A stretch of 64,000 nucleotides of DNA from Nocardia fluminea (GTDB lineage: Bacteria; Actinomycetota; Actinomycetes; Mycobacteriales; Mycobacteriaceae): positions 992,001-1,056,000 of the forward strand of contig NZ_PJMW01000002.1 in NCBI RefSeq assembly GCF_002846365.1, read 5' to 3'. The notes below the pieces were generated by a model. It was given only the letters and a program-made list of their open reading frames with translations. It had not been told where the DNA came from and made no database searches. The position numbers were made by a program, and so were the translations under genes. Positions 1 to 8,768 of this stretch are shown piece after piece. Positions within the stretch are counted from its first letter, which is position 1. Every line of letters begins with the position of its first letter.

Positions 1-186
1 GGGGCCGTCCAGATCACCGTCGCCCTCACCGTCAACGCCATGATCGTCCTCGGCGCGGCGGGGCTGGCCACGTTCCTCACCGCCCGCCCGCTGTGGCTGC
101 GCACCCAGCGCTACCTCATGGGCACCGCCCTCGGCACCATCGCCGTCCTCCTCGCCACCGACAAGGCCCGTCCCACCCCCGCCTGA
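1..186 (+). CDS. LysE/RhtB-family exporter, C-terminal fragment
   Basis: The window opens inside this gene; 61 residues of the C-terminus are visible, ending at TGA. Two hydrophobic stretches are separated by a short basic loop (PLWLRTQRYLMG), which is the usual end of LysE/RhtB amino-acid exporters, where the last transmembrane helix follows a conserved W-L/R-x-x-x-x-G segment. The family exports amino acids or other small molecules across the inner membrane. The substrate cannot be told. A complete paralogue lies at 6924-7541. The call is reasonable but rests on a fragment. Confidence 0.6.
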   Translation, partial: GAVQITVALTVNAMIVLGAAGLATFLTARPLWLRTQRYLMGTALGTIAVLLATDKARPTPA

Positions 187-299
187 GTTGCGCCGCCCGT
201 CGATCCCACGCGGAATCGGAACCGGCGTGGGACCGGTGGCGGTCGCCGCCCGCCCGCGTGTCACGCTGCTTCGGTGCGGCGAGGCGGAAGGATTGCGTG

Positions 300-986
300 G
301 TGAGCGTAGGGGTGCTGGTGGCGGCGTTGGCCGGGCCTTCGATCAGCGATCTGGATTCGGCCGTGAACGCCGTGCACCGGGGCGGCGAGATGATGGGGGT
401 CGTCTCCTTCGCCGCGTCGGGTGCGCTGGTCGCGGTGCGCAAGCGGCTCGACCTGTTCGGGATGGTGGTGCTGGCCTGCGCGACCGCGCTCGGCGGCGGC
501 ATCGTGCGCGACCTGCTGATCGGGCGAACGCCCCCGGCCGCGTTCACCGACCTGACCTATCTGTCCGCGTCGATACTGACCGCGCTGGTCCTGTACTTCA
601 TCGCGCCGTCACGCCGGCTCACCAAGGGACCGCTCGAGATCGCCGACGCGATCGGGCTCGGGCTGTTCTGCGTCACCGGGACCGTGATCGCCGACTCGGC
701 CGGACTCGGCGCACCCACCGCCGCCCTGCTCGGCATGACGACCGCCATCGGCGGCGGCGTGATCCGCGACGTGCTCAGCGGCGAAGTTCCCCTGGTCCTG
801 CGGCCGGATCAGGATCTCTACGCGGTGCCCGCCCTGTTCGGCGCGGCCGCCACCGCCGCGCTGCTGCATTTCGACGCCTATCGAGCCTGGAGCGGACTGC
901 TCGCCGCGGCGGGCGCGGTGGGATTCCGGCTGCTGGCCCGCCGTTATCAGTGGCACGCGCCGCTGGCCCGCCACGCCAGAGAGTGA
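300..986 (+). CDS. TRIC-type cation channel family protein (UPF0126, YicG/YadS-like)
   Basis: A 228-residue integral membrane protein with the duplicated glycine-rich hallmark of the prokaryotic TRIC/UPF0126 family: ALGGGIVRDLLIG near residue 65 and AIGGGVIRDVLSGEVP near residue 150. Each copy sits inside a three-helix repeat, as in the family. The family forms trimeric monovalent-cation channels; its physiological role in bacteria is unclear. The start is taken as GTG 300 because GGAAGG lies 8 nt upstream; GTG 297 is equally in frame. The open frame runs further upstream but that part is basic, low-complexity shadow sequence. The convergent aminotransferase gene ends 6 nt downstream. Confidence 0.85.
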   Translation: MSVGVLVAALAGPSISDLDSAVNAVHRGGEMMGVVSFAASGALVAVRKRLDLFGMVVLACATALGGGIVRDLLIGRTPPAAFTDLTYLSASILTALVLYFIAPSRRLTKGPLEIADAIGLGLFCVTGTVIADSAGLGAPTAALLGMTTAIGGGVIRDVLSGEVPLVLRPDQDLYAVPALFGAAATAALLHFDAYRAWSGLLAAAGAVGFRLLARRYQWHAPLARHARE

Positions 987-992
987 TCGCGG

Positions 993-2171
993 TCAGCGCA
1001 CCGCGATGCCGGTGCGGAGTCTGCGTACGCCTTCGTCGATCGTCTCGTCGCGTTTGCTGAAGGTGAAGCGCACCAGGTGTTTATAGTCAGCCGGGTGGTC
1101 GGCGAAGACGCTCACCGGCACGGCGGCCACCCCGAGCCGGGCAGGCAGTTCGCGGCAGAACGCCAGTCCGTCCTCGGCGCCGAGCGGTCCGATGTCGGCG
1201 CAGACGAAGTAGCCGCCGTAACTGGTGGCCACCCCGAACCCGCTGTCGCGCAGGGCCGCCGAGAGCCGTGTCCGCTTGTCGCTCAGGCCGTCGCGCTGGG
1301 CGAGCACCCAGTCCAGTTCCTCGTTGATCGCGTGCGCGACGGCAGGCTGGAACGGTCCGCCGCCGACGAAGGTGAGGAACTGCTTGGCCGTGAGTACGGC
1401 GTCGAGCAGCGGTGCGGGCGCGCACGCCCAGCCGATCTTCCACCCGGTGACATTGAAAGTCTTCGCCGCGCTCGACACCACGATGGTCCGCTCGCGCATC
1501 CCGGGCAGCGTGGAGATGCTGATGTGCTCGGTGCCGTCGTAGACGAGATGCTCGTACACCTCGTCGGTCAGCACGAGCAGATCGTGTTCGACAGCCACCT
1601 CGGCGATCGCGGTGAGATCGGCGCGGTCGAGCACGGAGCCGGTGGGGTTGTGCGGCGAATTGACCATCAGCATGCGGGTTTCCGGGGTGATCGCGGCGCG
1701 CAAACTGTCCAGGTCGAGCACGAATCGGTCGCCGTCGGGCACCAGGCGAGCAGTTCGCCGCCGCGCGCCGGCGAGGGCGATCGCGGCGGCGTAGGAGTCG
1801 TAGTACGGCTCGATCAGCACCACTTCCCGGCCGGGCTCCACCAGACCGAGCACGGCGGCGCTGATCGCCTCGGTGGCGCCGACGGTCACCAGGATCTCGG
1901 TGGCCGGGTCGTAGGCGGTGCTGTAACGGCGGGCGCGGTCGTCGGCGATCGCCTGGCGCAGCACCGGCATCCCGCGGCCCGGCGGGTACTGATTGAGCCC
2001 GTCGGCGATGGCCGCGCGTGCCACCGCGAGCATGCTCGCGGGTCCGTCGGTGTCGGGAAAGCCTTGGCCCAGATTCACCGCGTCGTGGCGCACGGCCAAT
2101 TCGGTCATCTCGGCGAAGATGGTCGATCCGAAGGGGCGCAGGCGGGCGACGGTGGGCGGCACAGGCGGCAT
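993..2171 (-). CDS. dapC: PLP-dependent aminotransferase, DapC-like (N-succinyldiaminopimelate aminotransferase)
   Basis: A 392-residue fold-type I class I/II aminotransferase. VNLGQGFPDTDGP opens the domain, VTVGATEAI forms the phosphate-binding turn, NSPHNPTG is the conserved Asn-Pro loop, TDEVYEHLVYD carries the PLP-ring Asp/Tyr, and SSAAKTFNVTGWKIGW holds the Schiff-base lysine. The whole resembles M. tuberculosis Rv0858c, annotated DapC in the lysine/diaminopimelate pathway, but close relatives include kynurenine and methionine aminotransferases, so the substrate is inferred. ATG 2171 is preferred over the upstream start at 2222: TACGCT lies 6 nt before it, the leaderless spacing seen repeatedly in this window. 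Confidence 0.78.
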   Translation of the reverse strand: MPPVPPTVARLRPFGSTIFAEMTELAVRHDAVNLGQGFPDTDGPASMLAVARAAIADGLNQYPPGRGMPVLRQAIADDRARRYSTAYDPATEILVTVGATEAISAAVLGLVEPGREVVLIEPYYDSYAAAIALAGARRRTARLVPDGDRFVLDLDSLRAAITPETRMLMVNSPHNPTGSVLDRADLTAIAEVAVEHDLLVLTDEVYEHLVYDGTEHISISTLPGMRERTIVVSSAAKTFNVTGWKIGWACAPAPLLDAVLTAKQFLTFVGGGPFQPAVAHAINEELDWVLAQRDGLSDKRTRLSAALRDSGFGVATSYGGYFVCADIGPLGAEDGLAFCRELPARLGVAAVPVSVFADHPADYKHLVRFTFSKRDETIDEGVRRLRTGIAVR

Positions 2172-2344
2172 CTTCGCAGCGTATCCCACTGTTCGCCGAC
2201 GTTGCCGAACGATAGCGAACACGCATGTTTCACAAACGTTCTCCCGCTTTGACCTGGACTATTGTGTGTTTCCCCAACCTCAGCTAGCCTCGCCGTGTTC
2301 TACCTCACACACCACTGCGTGGTGGTATATCGAAAGGGGCTCAC

Positions 2345-2560
2345 ATGGCCTCACCTCTGCTCGACTTCATCCTGCAACCGGCTGCGTCGGAGGTAGCCGG
2401 TTCGGCCCTGCGGTTCATCAGGGAACAGTTGTTCGGCGGCCAGATCGTCGACATATTCACCGGTTCGGCGACGCCGGACAACAACATGGGTTCCTCCACC
2501 GGCGACCACAACCTCGGTTCGTCGACCGGCGACCACAACTGGGGATCCACCTACCCGTAG
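2345..2560 (+). CDS. small hypothetical protein with GSSTGDHN octad repeats
   Basis: A 71-residue ORF that I do not recognise. The N-terminal half looks amphipathic-helical (LLDFILQP, ALRFIREQLFGG). The C-terminus is a polar repeat in which GSSTGDHN occurs twice in register and the tail closes with GSTYP. GAAAGGGG sits 7-8 nt before the ATG, a good ribosome-binding site, and the codon third positions are GC-rich, so it is probably translated. No signal peptide or membrane helix is seen. It stands alone between the divergent dapC-like gene and the convergent sigma-factor gene. Function unknown. Confidence 0.55.
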   Translation: MASPLLDFILQPAASEVAGSALRFIREQLFGGQIVDIFTGSATPDNNMGSSTGDHNLGSSTGDHNWGSTYP

Positions 2561-2611
2561 ACCCCTCGGCGAGGCACTGCCGCGCGGATCGGCCTCGTGC
2601 TGTGACGCGAA

Positions 2612-2648
2612 CCGCTGATCCCGCGGGACTTCCCCGCGGGATCAGCGG
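2612..2648. terminator. 16-bp perfect hairpin between convergent genes
   Basis: CCGCTGATCCCGCGGG pairs perfectly with its complement across a 5-nt loop. The right arm overlaps the stop codon of the minus-strand sigma-factor gene, so the hairpin forms as that transcript ends; it can also stop the plus-strand transcript of the 71-residue gene. There is no clear U-tract, as is common for actinobacterial terminators. Confidence 0.7.
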
Positions 2649-3541
2649 AGGCGGGCGCCGGACAGTTTTGTCACATTGGCGAAATCGTAAGTCGCCCAGA
2701 TCTTTCCATCTCGCACGGTGAAGGCGAGTACCCGCACCGGCCTGCCGAAGGGCGAGTTCGGGTCGGTGAGCACCAGCCCGGATTGCCCGTTGACCGTAGC
2801 GGCGCCCAGTTCCAGCCCGGGTTCTTCCTGATGCTTGCGCCAGAGTCCGAGCGCCAGCCGGGCGATCTTCTCTTGTCCGGCAACAACATCGAGTGCCGTC
2901 TTGGTGGTGCCGCCCGCGTCGGCGGTGAATGTCGCGTCCGGATGTAGCGTCGCGGCTACCGCGGCGACATCACCGGTGGCCAGTGCGGCGAGGAACCGCC
3001 GCACGGCGTGATCGTGTACGTCGTCGGCGACCGGCTCCGGCGCTGCGGCCACCGCCCGGCGCGCACGCACCGCCGATTGTCTCGCGGCGTCGGCGGAGAC
3101 GCCGAGGATCTCGGCGATCTCGTCGAACGGGACCCCCAGCCCCTCGTGCAGCACCAGCGCGACCCGCTGCTGCGGCGTCAACGCGTCGAGCACCACCATC
3201 GCCGCCATCCGGCTGTCCGCATCCCGCACCACCACGTCCAAGGGGTCCGGTGTGCGCGACGACGCGGCGGCGGAGACGATCGGCTCCGGAAGCCACTGCC
3301 CCACATAGGTTTCGCGGCGCACCGCGGCGCTTCGCAGGTGGTCGAGGCAGATCCGGCTGACCACGGTCGTGAGCCAGGCGCGCAGATCGTCGATCTCGGA
3401 CTGGTGCACCCCGGCCATCCGCAGCCAGCTCTCCTGCACCGCGTCCTCGGCGTCGCCGACGCTTCCGGTGAGCCGGTAGGCGACCGAAAGCAAGTGCGTT
3501 CGATGCGATTCGAACAGGTCGGCGAGAAACGGGGAAACCAT
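2642..3541 (-). CDS. ECF41-family RNA polymerase sigma factor with SnoaL-like C-terminal domain
   Basis: 299 residues. Sigma region 2 (about 5-75, with RLTGSVGDAEDAVQESWLR) and region 4 (about 120-175, with ALTPQQRVALVLHE and VSADAARQSAVRARR) are followed by a SnoaL/NTF2-like extension (about 190-299). The linker carries WLPEP at residues 83-87, the signature of ECF41 (SigJ-like) sigma factors; these have no anti-sigma factor and use the C-terminal extension to control activity. In the extension, DAGGTTK stands where ECF41 members have a DGGGK-type motif. ATG 3541 begins just before sigma region 2. Family members typically drive a carboxymuconolactone-decarboxylase-type gene; a matching promoter occurs at 9503-9529. 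Confidence 0.88.
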   Translation of the reverse strand: MVSPFLADLFESHRTHLLSVAYRLTGSVGDAEDAVQESWLRMAGVHQSEIDDLRAWLTTVVSRICLDHLRSAAVRRETYVGQWLPEPIVSAAASSRTPDPLDVVVRDADSRMAAMVVLDALTPQQRVALVLHEGLGVPFDEIAEILGVSADAARQSAVRARRAVAAAPEPVADDVHDHAVRRFLAALATGDVAAVAATLHPDATFTADAGGTTKTALDVVAGQEKIARLALGLWRKHQEEPGLELGAATVNGQSGLVLTDPNSPFGRPVRVLAFTVRDGKIWATYDFANVTKLSGARLR

Positions 3542-3677
3542 CGATCCAGATCCTACGGAGTACCCACTCGCACCCCCTCCCACGGGTCGGTGCCGGTGAT
3601 TTCGCGCACGTCATGTCGTCGGGCAGACCCCGGAAAAATACGGCGAGAATTGCGGCGCCGACTGCCAAGATGGCCGG

Positions 3678-4262
3678 ATGTACGAGCACACGCTCACCGA
3701 TGGCACCGTCTGGCTCACCCGCCCGACGGCAGCCGATATCGACCGTATCGTCGAGTGCTGCCAGGACCCCGATGTGCAGCGCTGGACCACGATCCCCGTC
3801 CCGTACCGCCGCCGCCACACCGAGGAATTCCTCGACCGCGTCGTTGCCCCCGGCTGGGCGGACAACGCGCCGGTCTGGGCCATCCGCACGGCCGAGGACG
3901 GCCGGGTCGAAGGCATGGTCGGTCTGCACACCCGCGGGCCCGGCACCTGCGAGATCGGCTTCTGGCTCACCCCCGCCCATCGTGGCCGCGGTCTGATGTC
4001 GCGGACGATCAACCTGGTCTGCGACTTCGGCTTCGCCGCCGACGGCCTCGGCCTCGACCGGATCACGTGGCGCGCGATCGTGGGCAACAAGCCCTCGGCC
4101 GCTGCCGTGCGCCGCAACGGTTTCCACTACGAGGGCCTGGCTCGCTCGGGCGGTTTGCAGCGCGGAGAGCGGGTCGACGAATGGGTCGCGGCCCGGCTCC
4201 CCGGCGATCCCGCCGAGCCGGTCGACGGGTGGCCGGCCGAGGCCGGTGCCGATGGCCGATGA
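3678..4262 (+). CDS. GNAT family N-acetyltransferase (RimJ/RimL-like)
   Basis: 194 residues with the arrangement of GCN5-related acetyltransferases of the RimJ/RimL/AAC(6') branch. LTRPTAADIDRIVECCQDP forms the opening strand-helix, EIGFWLTPAHRGRGLM contains the acetyl-CoA pyrophosphate-binding R/Q-x-x-G-x-G/A-like motif (HRGRGL), and ITWRAIVGNKPSAAAVRRNGF is the characteristic N-x-x-S-x-x-x-x-x-x-x-G-F tail. The acceptor substrate (protein N-terminus, aminoglycoside or small amine) is unknown. It is transcribed divergently from the sigma-factor gene and converges on hrpB. Confidence 0.85.
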   Translation: MYEHTLTDGTVWLTRPTAADIDRIVECCQDPDVQRWTTIPVPYRRRHTEEFLDRVVAPGWADNAPVWAIRTAEDGRVEGMVGLHTRGPGTCEIGFWLTPAHRGRGLMSRTINLVCDFGFAADGLGLDRITWRAIVGNKPSAAAVRRNGFHYEGLARSGGLQRGERVDEWVAARLPGDPAEPVDGWPAEAGADGR

Positions 4263-4279
4263 CGCGCGAGGTGAAACCG

Positions 4280-6862
4280 TCAGTTCGGGCGGTTGCCGGC
4301 TCGGCGAGCCGTGCCCCGGTGGGCGGAGATGGTGGTGGGGTCTTCGGGCCAGGAGTGTTTGGGGTAGCGGCCGCGTAGGTCGGCGCGGACCTGGGGCCAG
4401 CCCGTCTTCCAGAAGGAGGGCAGGTCGGCGGTGACGGCGACGGGGCGCTGCGCCGGGGAGAGCAGGTGCAGCAGGATCCGGGCGCGGCCGTCGGCGAGGG
4501 TGGGCGGGTCGGTCCAGCCGAAGACCTCCTGGACCTTGACCGCGAGAATCGGCTGATCGGCGGAGTAGTCGAGGCGAACGCGACTGCCGGACGGGACTTC
4601 TAGGCGTTCGGGCGCGAGTTCGTCGAGGCGGGTGGCGGTGGGCCACGGGAGCAGGCGGCGCAGCGCGGTGCCCGCGTCGACGCGGGCGAGGTCGGATCGG
4701 CGGCGAGCGGTGGACAGCTCGGGACCGAGCCAGGTATCGAGGTCGGCCAGGAGTGCGTCGTCGTCGACGGCGGGCCACGGCGCACCCAGGGTGCGGTGCA
4801 GGAAATCGAGACGTTGACGCAGACTTCGCGCGTCATCGGTCCAGCGCAGCAGACCCAGCCCTTCCATCTGAAGCCCTTGCCGCACAGCTTGTTCCATCAG
4901 CGCCTTGTCCGGCTGACGTAGCGGTTTCTCCGACAAGACGATCGCGCCCAATCGCTCCACGCGCCTGGCCACCACATCACCGCCGTCCCAGCGCACCTCA
5001 TCGGCCGCGACCACCAACCCCGGCGCCGCCTCCCGAGCGAGGTCCTCATCAGCGATGGCGGCCAACCGGATTCGTCCCTCGGCCCGCCCCGGATCACGAT
5101 CGGCGACCGCCACCGCGAGCCATTCCGCCGCTGCCAATCCCGACCCCGGCGGCAGCGTCACCGCGGTACCGCCCGCCATCAGATACGTGGACGACCCACT
5201 CGCCCGCTGCCGAGCCAACCGCTCCGGCTGCGCCAGCGCGATCAACAGCGCCGCGACATCTGTTCCGGCGCCCCCACTCTCGTTCCCGGCGACACGGTCA
5301 CCTCTACCCGGTCGCCCTGCCCCCGCACCCGGGTTCGTGAGATCCGGCGAGACATCGGCCGGCTTCGCGACGAGTCTCGTCAAGCGTTGTACTTCGCGGG
5401 TCCAGCGGGGTGGGCGTTCGGCGCGCAGGGCACGCAGGGCCGCGGCGGCGTCGGCCGTGCCGGCGAGGGAGTCGTCGTCCATCAGGACGACCATTTCGGC
5501 GGCGGCTTTCGCGCCGACCCGGGCGGCGCCGTCGAGGAGGGCACGGGCGAGGCGGGGGTGCAGGCCGAGGTCGGCCATGGCCTTGCCACGCGGGGTGATG
5601 TGGTCGGCATCGTCGAGAGCTCCCAGGGCGCGCAGGACGGTGCGGGCGGCCGCGAGGCCACCTTCGGGCGGGGCGTCCCACCAGGCGAGGCCGGTGCCGT
5701 CGGGGGTGCCCCAGTAGGCCAATTCCAGTGCGAGACGGGTGAGTTCGGCGGTGCGGATCTCGGGCTCGGGGTAGGCGGGCAGGGTCTGGTGTTCGTATTC
5801 GGGCCAGCAACGCCACGCGTGACCAGGTGCTTCGCGGCCCGCCCGCCCGGTCCGCTGGTCGGCCACGGCAGCCGAAACGCGCACTGTCGCCAGGCCCGAA
5901 AGGCCGCGCCGGTGATCGACACGAGAGACTCGCGACAGACCGGAGTCCACGACAGCCCGCACACCGGGAACTGTGAGGCTGGATTCGGCGACCGCGGTGG
6001 ACAGGACGACGCGGCGCCGTGGTCCCGGCCGCAGCGCGAGGTCCTGCGCCGCGCCCGCCAGCCTGCCGTGCAGCGGGACCACGTCGACGTCGTCGAGGTC
6101 GCGCAAGAGCCCGGCCGTGCGGTTGATCTCGCCGACACCGGGCAGGAAGACGAGTACATCACCGTCGATGGTGGCCAGCGCCGCGCGGGTGGCCCGCGCG
6201 ACCTGCGCTTCGATCCGCTCGCGGGGCAGGGCAGGCACATAGTCGACTTCGACCGGATAGGTCCGCCCGTGTACTTCCAGCACCGGGGCACGCGACCTGT
6301 CGACCGCATCCTGCCCGTCCGGAGTTCCGCTCCCGCTCTCCCCGGTGCCGAGCAGCTGTGCCAGACGATCCGCGGCCACTGTCGCCGATGTTGCCAGCAC
6401 CCGCAGATCCGGTCGCAACCCCGACCGCGCGTCGAGTAGCAGCGCCAGCAGCAGATCGGCGTCCAAATGACGCTCGTGACATTCGTCGAGCACGACCGTG
6501 CCGACGCCCGTCAATTCGGGGTCGCTCTGCAACCGCCGCACCAGCAACCCCGAGGTCACCACTTCGATCCGCGTCCGCGGCCCCACCTTCCGATCCCCCC
6601 GCACCGCGTACCCCACGGTCTCCCCCACTCGTTCCCCCAGCAACGCCGCCATCCGCGCCGCCGCCGCACGTGCCGCCAGCCGGCGAGGCTCCGCCACCAC
6701 GATCCGGCCCGGCGAACCGGCCGCCAGCGCCAACGGCACCAACGTGGTCTTACCGGTGCCCGGGGGCGCGACCAGCACCGCGACACCGCACTCGGCCAGT
6801 GTCGAGGTGATCCGCTGCAGTGCCGGTCGCACCGGGAGGTCAGGCAGTTCGGGAAGCTTCAT
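4280..6862 (-). CDS. hrpB: ATP-dependent helicase HrpB (DEAH/DECH-box)
   Basis: 860 residues, the usual length of HrpB. Motif I is APPGTGKTT (about residue 32), motif Ia PRRLAARAAAARM, motif II DECHERHLDADL, motif III SATV and motif VI QRTGRAGR. The HA2-like and HrpB C-terminal domains follow, ending with the diagnostic WPQVRADLRGRYPKHSWPED. HrpB is a putative RNA/DNA helicase of unclear role, non-essential where tested. The frame stays open upstream to 7384 over the divergent lysE gene, but ATG 6862 begins the conserved LPVRPALQRI segment, and the region beyond is shadow. It is transcribed alone. Confidence 0.93.
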   Translation of the reverse strand: MKLPELPDLPVRPALQRITSTLAECGVAVLVAPPGTGKTTLVPLALAAGSPGRIVVAEPRRLAARAAAARMAALLGERVGETVGYAVRGDRKVGPRTRIEVVTSGLLVRRLQSDPELTGVGTVVLDECHERHLDADLLLALLLDARSGLRPDLRVLATSATVAADRLAQLLGTGESGSGTPDGQDAVDRSRAPVLEVHGRTYPVEVDYVPALPRERIEAQVARATRAALATIDGDVLVFLPGVGEINRTAGLLRDLDDVDVVPLHGRLAGAAQDLALRPGPRRRVVLSTAVAESSLTVPGVRAVVDSGLSRVSRVDHRRGLSGLATVRVSAAVADQRTGRAGREAPGHAWRCWPEYEHQTLPAYPEPEIRTAELTRLALELAYWGTPDGTGLAWWDAPPEGGLAAARTVLRALGALDDADHITPRGKAMADLGLHPRLARALLDGAARVGAKAAAEMVVLMDDDSLAGTADAAAALRALRAERPPRWTREVQRLTRLVAKPADVSPDLTNPGAGAGRPGRGDRVAGNESGGAGTDVAALLIALAQPERLARQRASGSSTYLMAGGTAVTLPPGSGLAAAEWLAVAVADRDPGRAEGRIRLAAIADEDLAREAAPGLVVAADEVRWDGGDVVARRVERLGAIVLSEKPLRQPDKALMEQAVRQGLQMEGLGLLRWTDDARSLRQRLDFLHRTLGAPWPAVDDDALLADLDTWLGPELSTARRRSDLARVDAGTALRRLLPWPTATRLDELAPERLEVPSGSRVRLDYSADQPILAVKVQEVFGWTDPPTLADGRARILLHLLSPAQRPVAVTADLPSFWKTGWPQVRADLRGRYPKHSWPEDPTTISAHRGTARRAGNRPN

Positions 6863-6923
6863 CACCGCCCAGTCTGCCGTAAGGGTATTTCCCGATCGGC
6901 GATCGCTGGTTACCCTGCGGGAG

Positions 6924-7541
6924 ATGAGCATCGAGTTCGCGTTGACCACGCTTGTCATCGTCGCCACACCGGGTACCGGCGTCCTGTTCACCCTGGCGGC
7001 CGGACTTTCCCGAGGGACGAGGGCGAGTGTGATCGCCGCCTTCGGATGCACGCTGGGGATCGTTCCGCACATGATCGCGGCGGTCACGGGACTGGCCGCG
7101 CTGCTGAACACCAGCGCGGTCGCGTTCCAGACATTGAAGTATCTCGGTGTCGCGTACCTGCTGTACATGGCGTGGAATACGTTGCGGGACAAGGGCGCGC
7201 TGGCGATTCCGGAGGATCGCGGCGCGGGGGAACCCTCGGCGCGGCAGGTCGTCACCTCGGCGGTGCTGCTCAATATCCTGAACCCGAAACTGACGATCTT
7301 CTTCTTCGCGTTCCTGCCGCAGTTCGTGCCCACCGGAGCGCCGAACGCGCTGGGCCGCATGCTCGAGCTCAGCGGGCTGTTCATGCTCGCGACCTTCGTG
7401 GTGTTCGCGGGCTACGGGTGCGTCGCCGCCGCGATGCGCACGTATGTGCTGTCGCGACCGGTGGTGGTCCGGTGGATGCGGCGGGTGTTCGGGGTGTCCT
7501 TCGTCGCTCTCGCCGGACGCCTCGCGGTGCAGAACCAGTAG
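6924..7541 (+). CDS. LysE/RhtB-family translocator
   Basis: 205 residues, the standard family length, with about six hydrophobic segments. TPGTGVLFTLAAGLSRGTR near the N-terminus corresponds to the family G-P-x-x-x-x-x-x-x-x-x-x-G-x-x-x-G motif, and LLNILNPKLTIFFFAFLPQFV is the conserved N-P-K block. It exports amino acids or related metabolites from the cytoplasm; the substrate is not predictable. ATG 6924 has GGGAG directly upstream (5-6 nt). It is divergent from hrpB with only 61 nt between the starts. Confidence 0.88.
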   Translation: MSIEFALTTLVIVATPGTGVLFTLAAGLSRGTRASVIAAFGCTLGIVPHMIAAVTGLAALLNTSAVAFQTLKYLGVAYLLYMAWNTLRDKGALAIPEDRGAGEPSARQVVTSAVLLNILNPKLTIFFFAFLPQFVPTGAPNALGRMLELSGLFMLATFVVFAGYGCVAAAMRTYVLSRPVVVRWMRRVFGVSFVALAGRLAVQNQ

Positions 7542-7547
7542 ACACAG

Positions 7548-7580
7548 CAGTGCGGGCCCCGGATTCCGGGGCCCACACTG
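7548..7580. terminator. bidirectional hairpin terminator
   Basis: CAGTG-c-GGGCCCCGG pairs with CCGGGGCCC-a-CACTG across a 3-nt loop, between the convergent lysE-type gene (stop 7541) and the DAHP synthase gene (stop 7594). The very GC-rich stem lacks a U-run. Confidence 0.75.
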
Positions 7581-7593
7581 TCGATCGAAGGTG

Positions 7594-8682
7594 TTATCCG
7601 CGGCGCGTGGCGACCGCGTCGGCCAACCGGTCGAGCTGGGTGGCGGTGGTGTTCCAGTCGATGCACGCGTCGGTGATGGACTGGCCGTAGGTCAGGTCGG
7701 CGGCCTTACCGAGGGTCAGATCCTGGCGGCCCGCGACGAGGAACGACTCCAGCATCACGCCGACCACGCCCTGCTCGCCGCCGGCGATCCGGTCGGCGAT
7801 GTCGGTGACGACATCGACCTGCTTGTTGTGGTCCTTGTTGCTGTTGCCGTGGCTGGCGTCGACGACCAGGCGCTGGGCCAGCGACGACTTCTCCAGGCGC
7901 AGCTTGGCCTCGGCGCAGGACGCGGCGTCGAAGTTGGTGCCGTTGCTGCCGCCGCGCAGGATCACGTGGCAGTCGGGGTTGCCCGAGGTGCGGATCAGCG
8001 CGGAGCGGCCGTCGAGGTCCGTGCCGGGGAAGACGTGGCTGGCGGCGGCGGCGCGCACACCGTCGACCGCGACCTGCACGTCACCGTCGGTGCCGTTCTT
8101 GATGCCGACCGGCATCGACAGCGCCGAGGACAGCTGGCGGTGTACCTGGCTGGCGGCGGTGCGGGCACCGATCGCGCCGTAGGAGACCAGGTCGGCGATG
8201 TACTGCGGGGTGATCGGGTCGAGGAACTCGCACGCGACCGGCAGCCCGAGGGCGGTGATGTCGACGAGCACCTTGCGGCCGATGCCGAGGCCGGTGTTCA
8301 CGTCGAACGAGCCGTCCAGGTGCGGATCGTTGATCAGACCCTTCCAGCCCAGCGTGGTCCGCGGCTTCTCGAAGTACACGCGCATCACGATGTGCAGCCG
8401 GTCGCTCAGCTCCTCGGCCTTCTCGGCCAGCTTGCGGGCGTATTCCAGCGCGGCGGCGGGGTCGTGCACCGAGCACGGGCCGACGATCACCATGAGGCGG
8501 TCGTCGTCGCCGTTGAGCACGTCGATGGTGGCCTTGCGGCCGGAGCGCACGGTGTCGGCGAGGTCGTCGGTGATCCGGTGGACCATGCGGACCTCGGCGG
8601 GCGAGCGCAGCGGGCTCACGCTGAGGGTGCGCTGGTCGTCGAGATCGGAATGCCGCGAATCGACATCAACTGCGGTGGTCAT
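7594..8682 (-). CDS. aroG: 3-deoxy-7-phosphoheptulonate (DAHP) synthase, type I AroFGH
   Basis: 362 residues. It condenses phosphoenolpyruvate and erythrose-4-phosphate in the first step of the shikimate pathway. Type I signatures are VIVGPCSVHDP (about 69), MRVYFEKPRTTLGWKG, PVACEFLDPITPQYI, GARTAASQVHRQLSS, PVGIKNGTDG and VVDASHGNSNKDH, the last holding metal ligands. It is distinct from the type II enzyme typical of mycobacteria, so this may be a second, differently regulated isoenzyme. ATG 8682 is chosen because AAAGGA lies about 10 nt upstream; an in-frame ATG at 8718 has no such site. An aromatic leader peptide and three hairpins lie upstream (8688-8837), suggesting attenuation by Phe/Tyr/Trp supply. 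Confidence 0.95.
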   Translation of the reverse strand: MTTAVDVDSRHSDLDDQRTLSVSPLRSPAEVRMVHRITDDLADTVRSGRKATIDVLNGDDDRLMVIVGPCSVHDPAAALEYARKLAEKAEELSDRLHIVMRVYFEKPRTTLGWKGLINDPHLDGSFDVNTGLGIGRKVLVDITALGLPVACEFLDPITPQYIADLVSYGAIGARTAASQVHRQLSSALSMPVGIKNGTDGDVQVAVDGVRAAAASHVFPGTDLDGRSALIRTSGNPDCHVILRGGSNGTNFDAASCAEAKLRLEKSSLAQRLVVDASHGNSNKDHNKQVDVVTDIADRIAGGEQGVVGVMLESFLVAGRQDLTLGKAADLTYGQSITDACIDWNTTATQLDRLADAVATRRG

Positions 8683-8687
8683 GAGAT

Positions 8688-8756
8688 GTGGGTCCTTTGC
8701 GTTAAGAGGCCGACCCACGGAAATCGCTACCGTCGAGCCGGGCGTTATCCGGCTCG
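8688..8756 (-). promoter_or_regulatory. putative attenuator / RBS-sequestering hairpins of the DAHP synthase leader
   Basis: Between the leader-peptide stop and the DAHP synthase start there are two perfect inverted repeats. CGAGCCGG...CCGGCTCG (8734-8756, 7-nt loop) comes first in the transcript, then GACCCAC/GTGGGTC arms at 8712-8718 and 8688-8694. The second hairpin's 3' arm begins inside the ribosome-binding site AAAGGA (8693-8698), so folding would hide translation initiation. A third hairpin, CCGGCCC/GGGCCGG (8789-8807), lies inside the leader reading frame. Alternative pairing controlled by ribosome position is inferred. Confidence 0.6.
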
Positions 8757-8768
8757 AGGTGGAGGAAG

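Noticed and set aside
2264..2295. Possible IdeR box upstream of the 71-residue gene
   Set aside because: The AACCTCAGCTAGCCTCG stretch aligns only with a gap and lacks the TTAGGTTAG half; much weaker than the siderophore boxes.
2671..2700. Second ECF41 promoter motif (TGTCACA) inside the sigma-factor gene
   Set aside because: The required CGTC at the 16-nt spacing is absent (TCGC instead) and the location is within a coding region.
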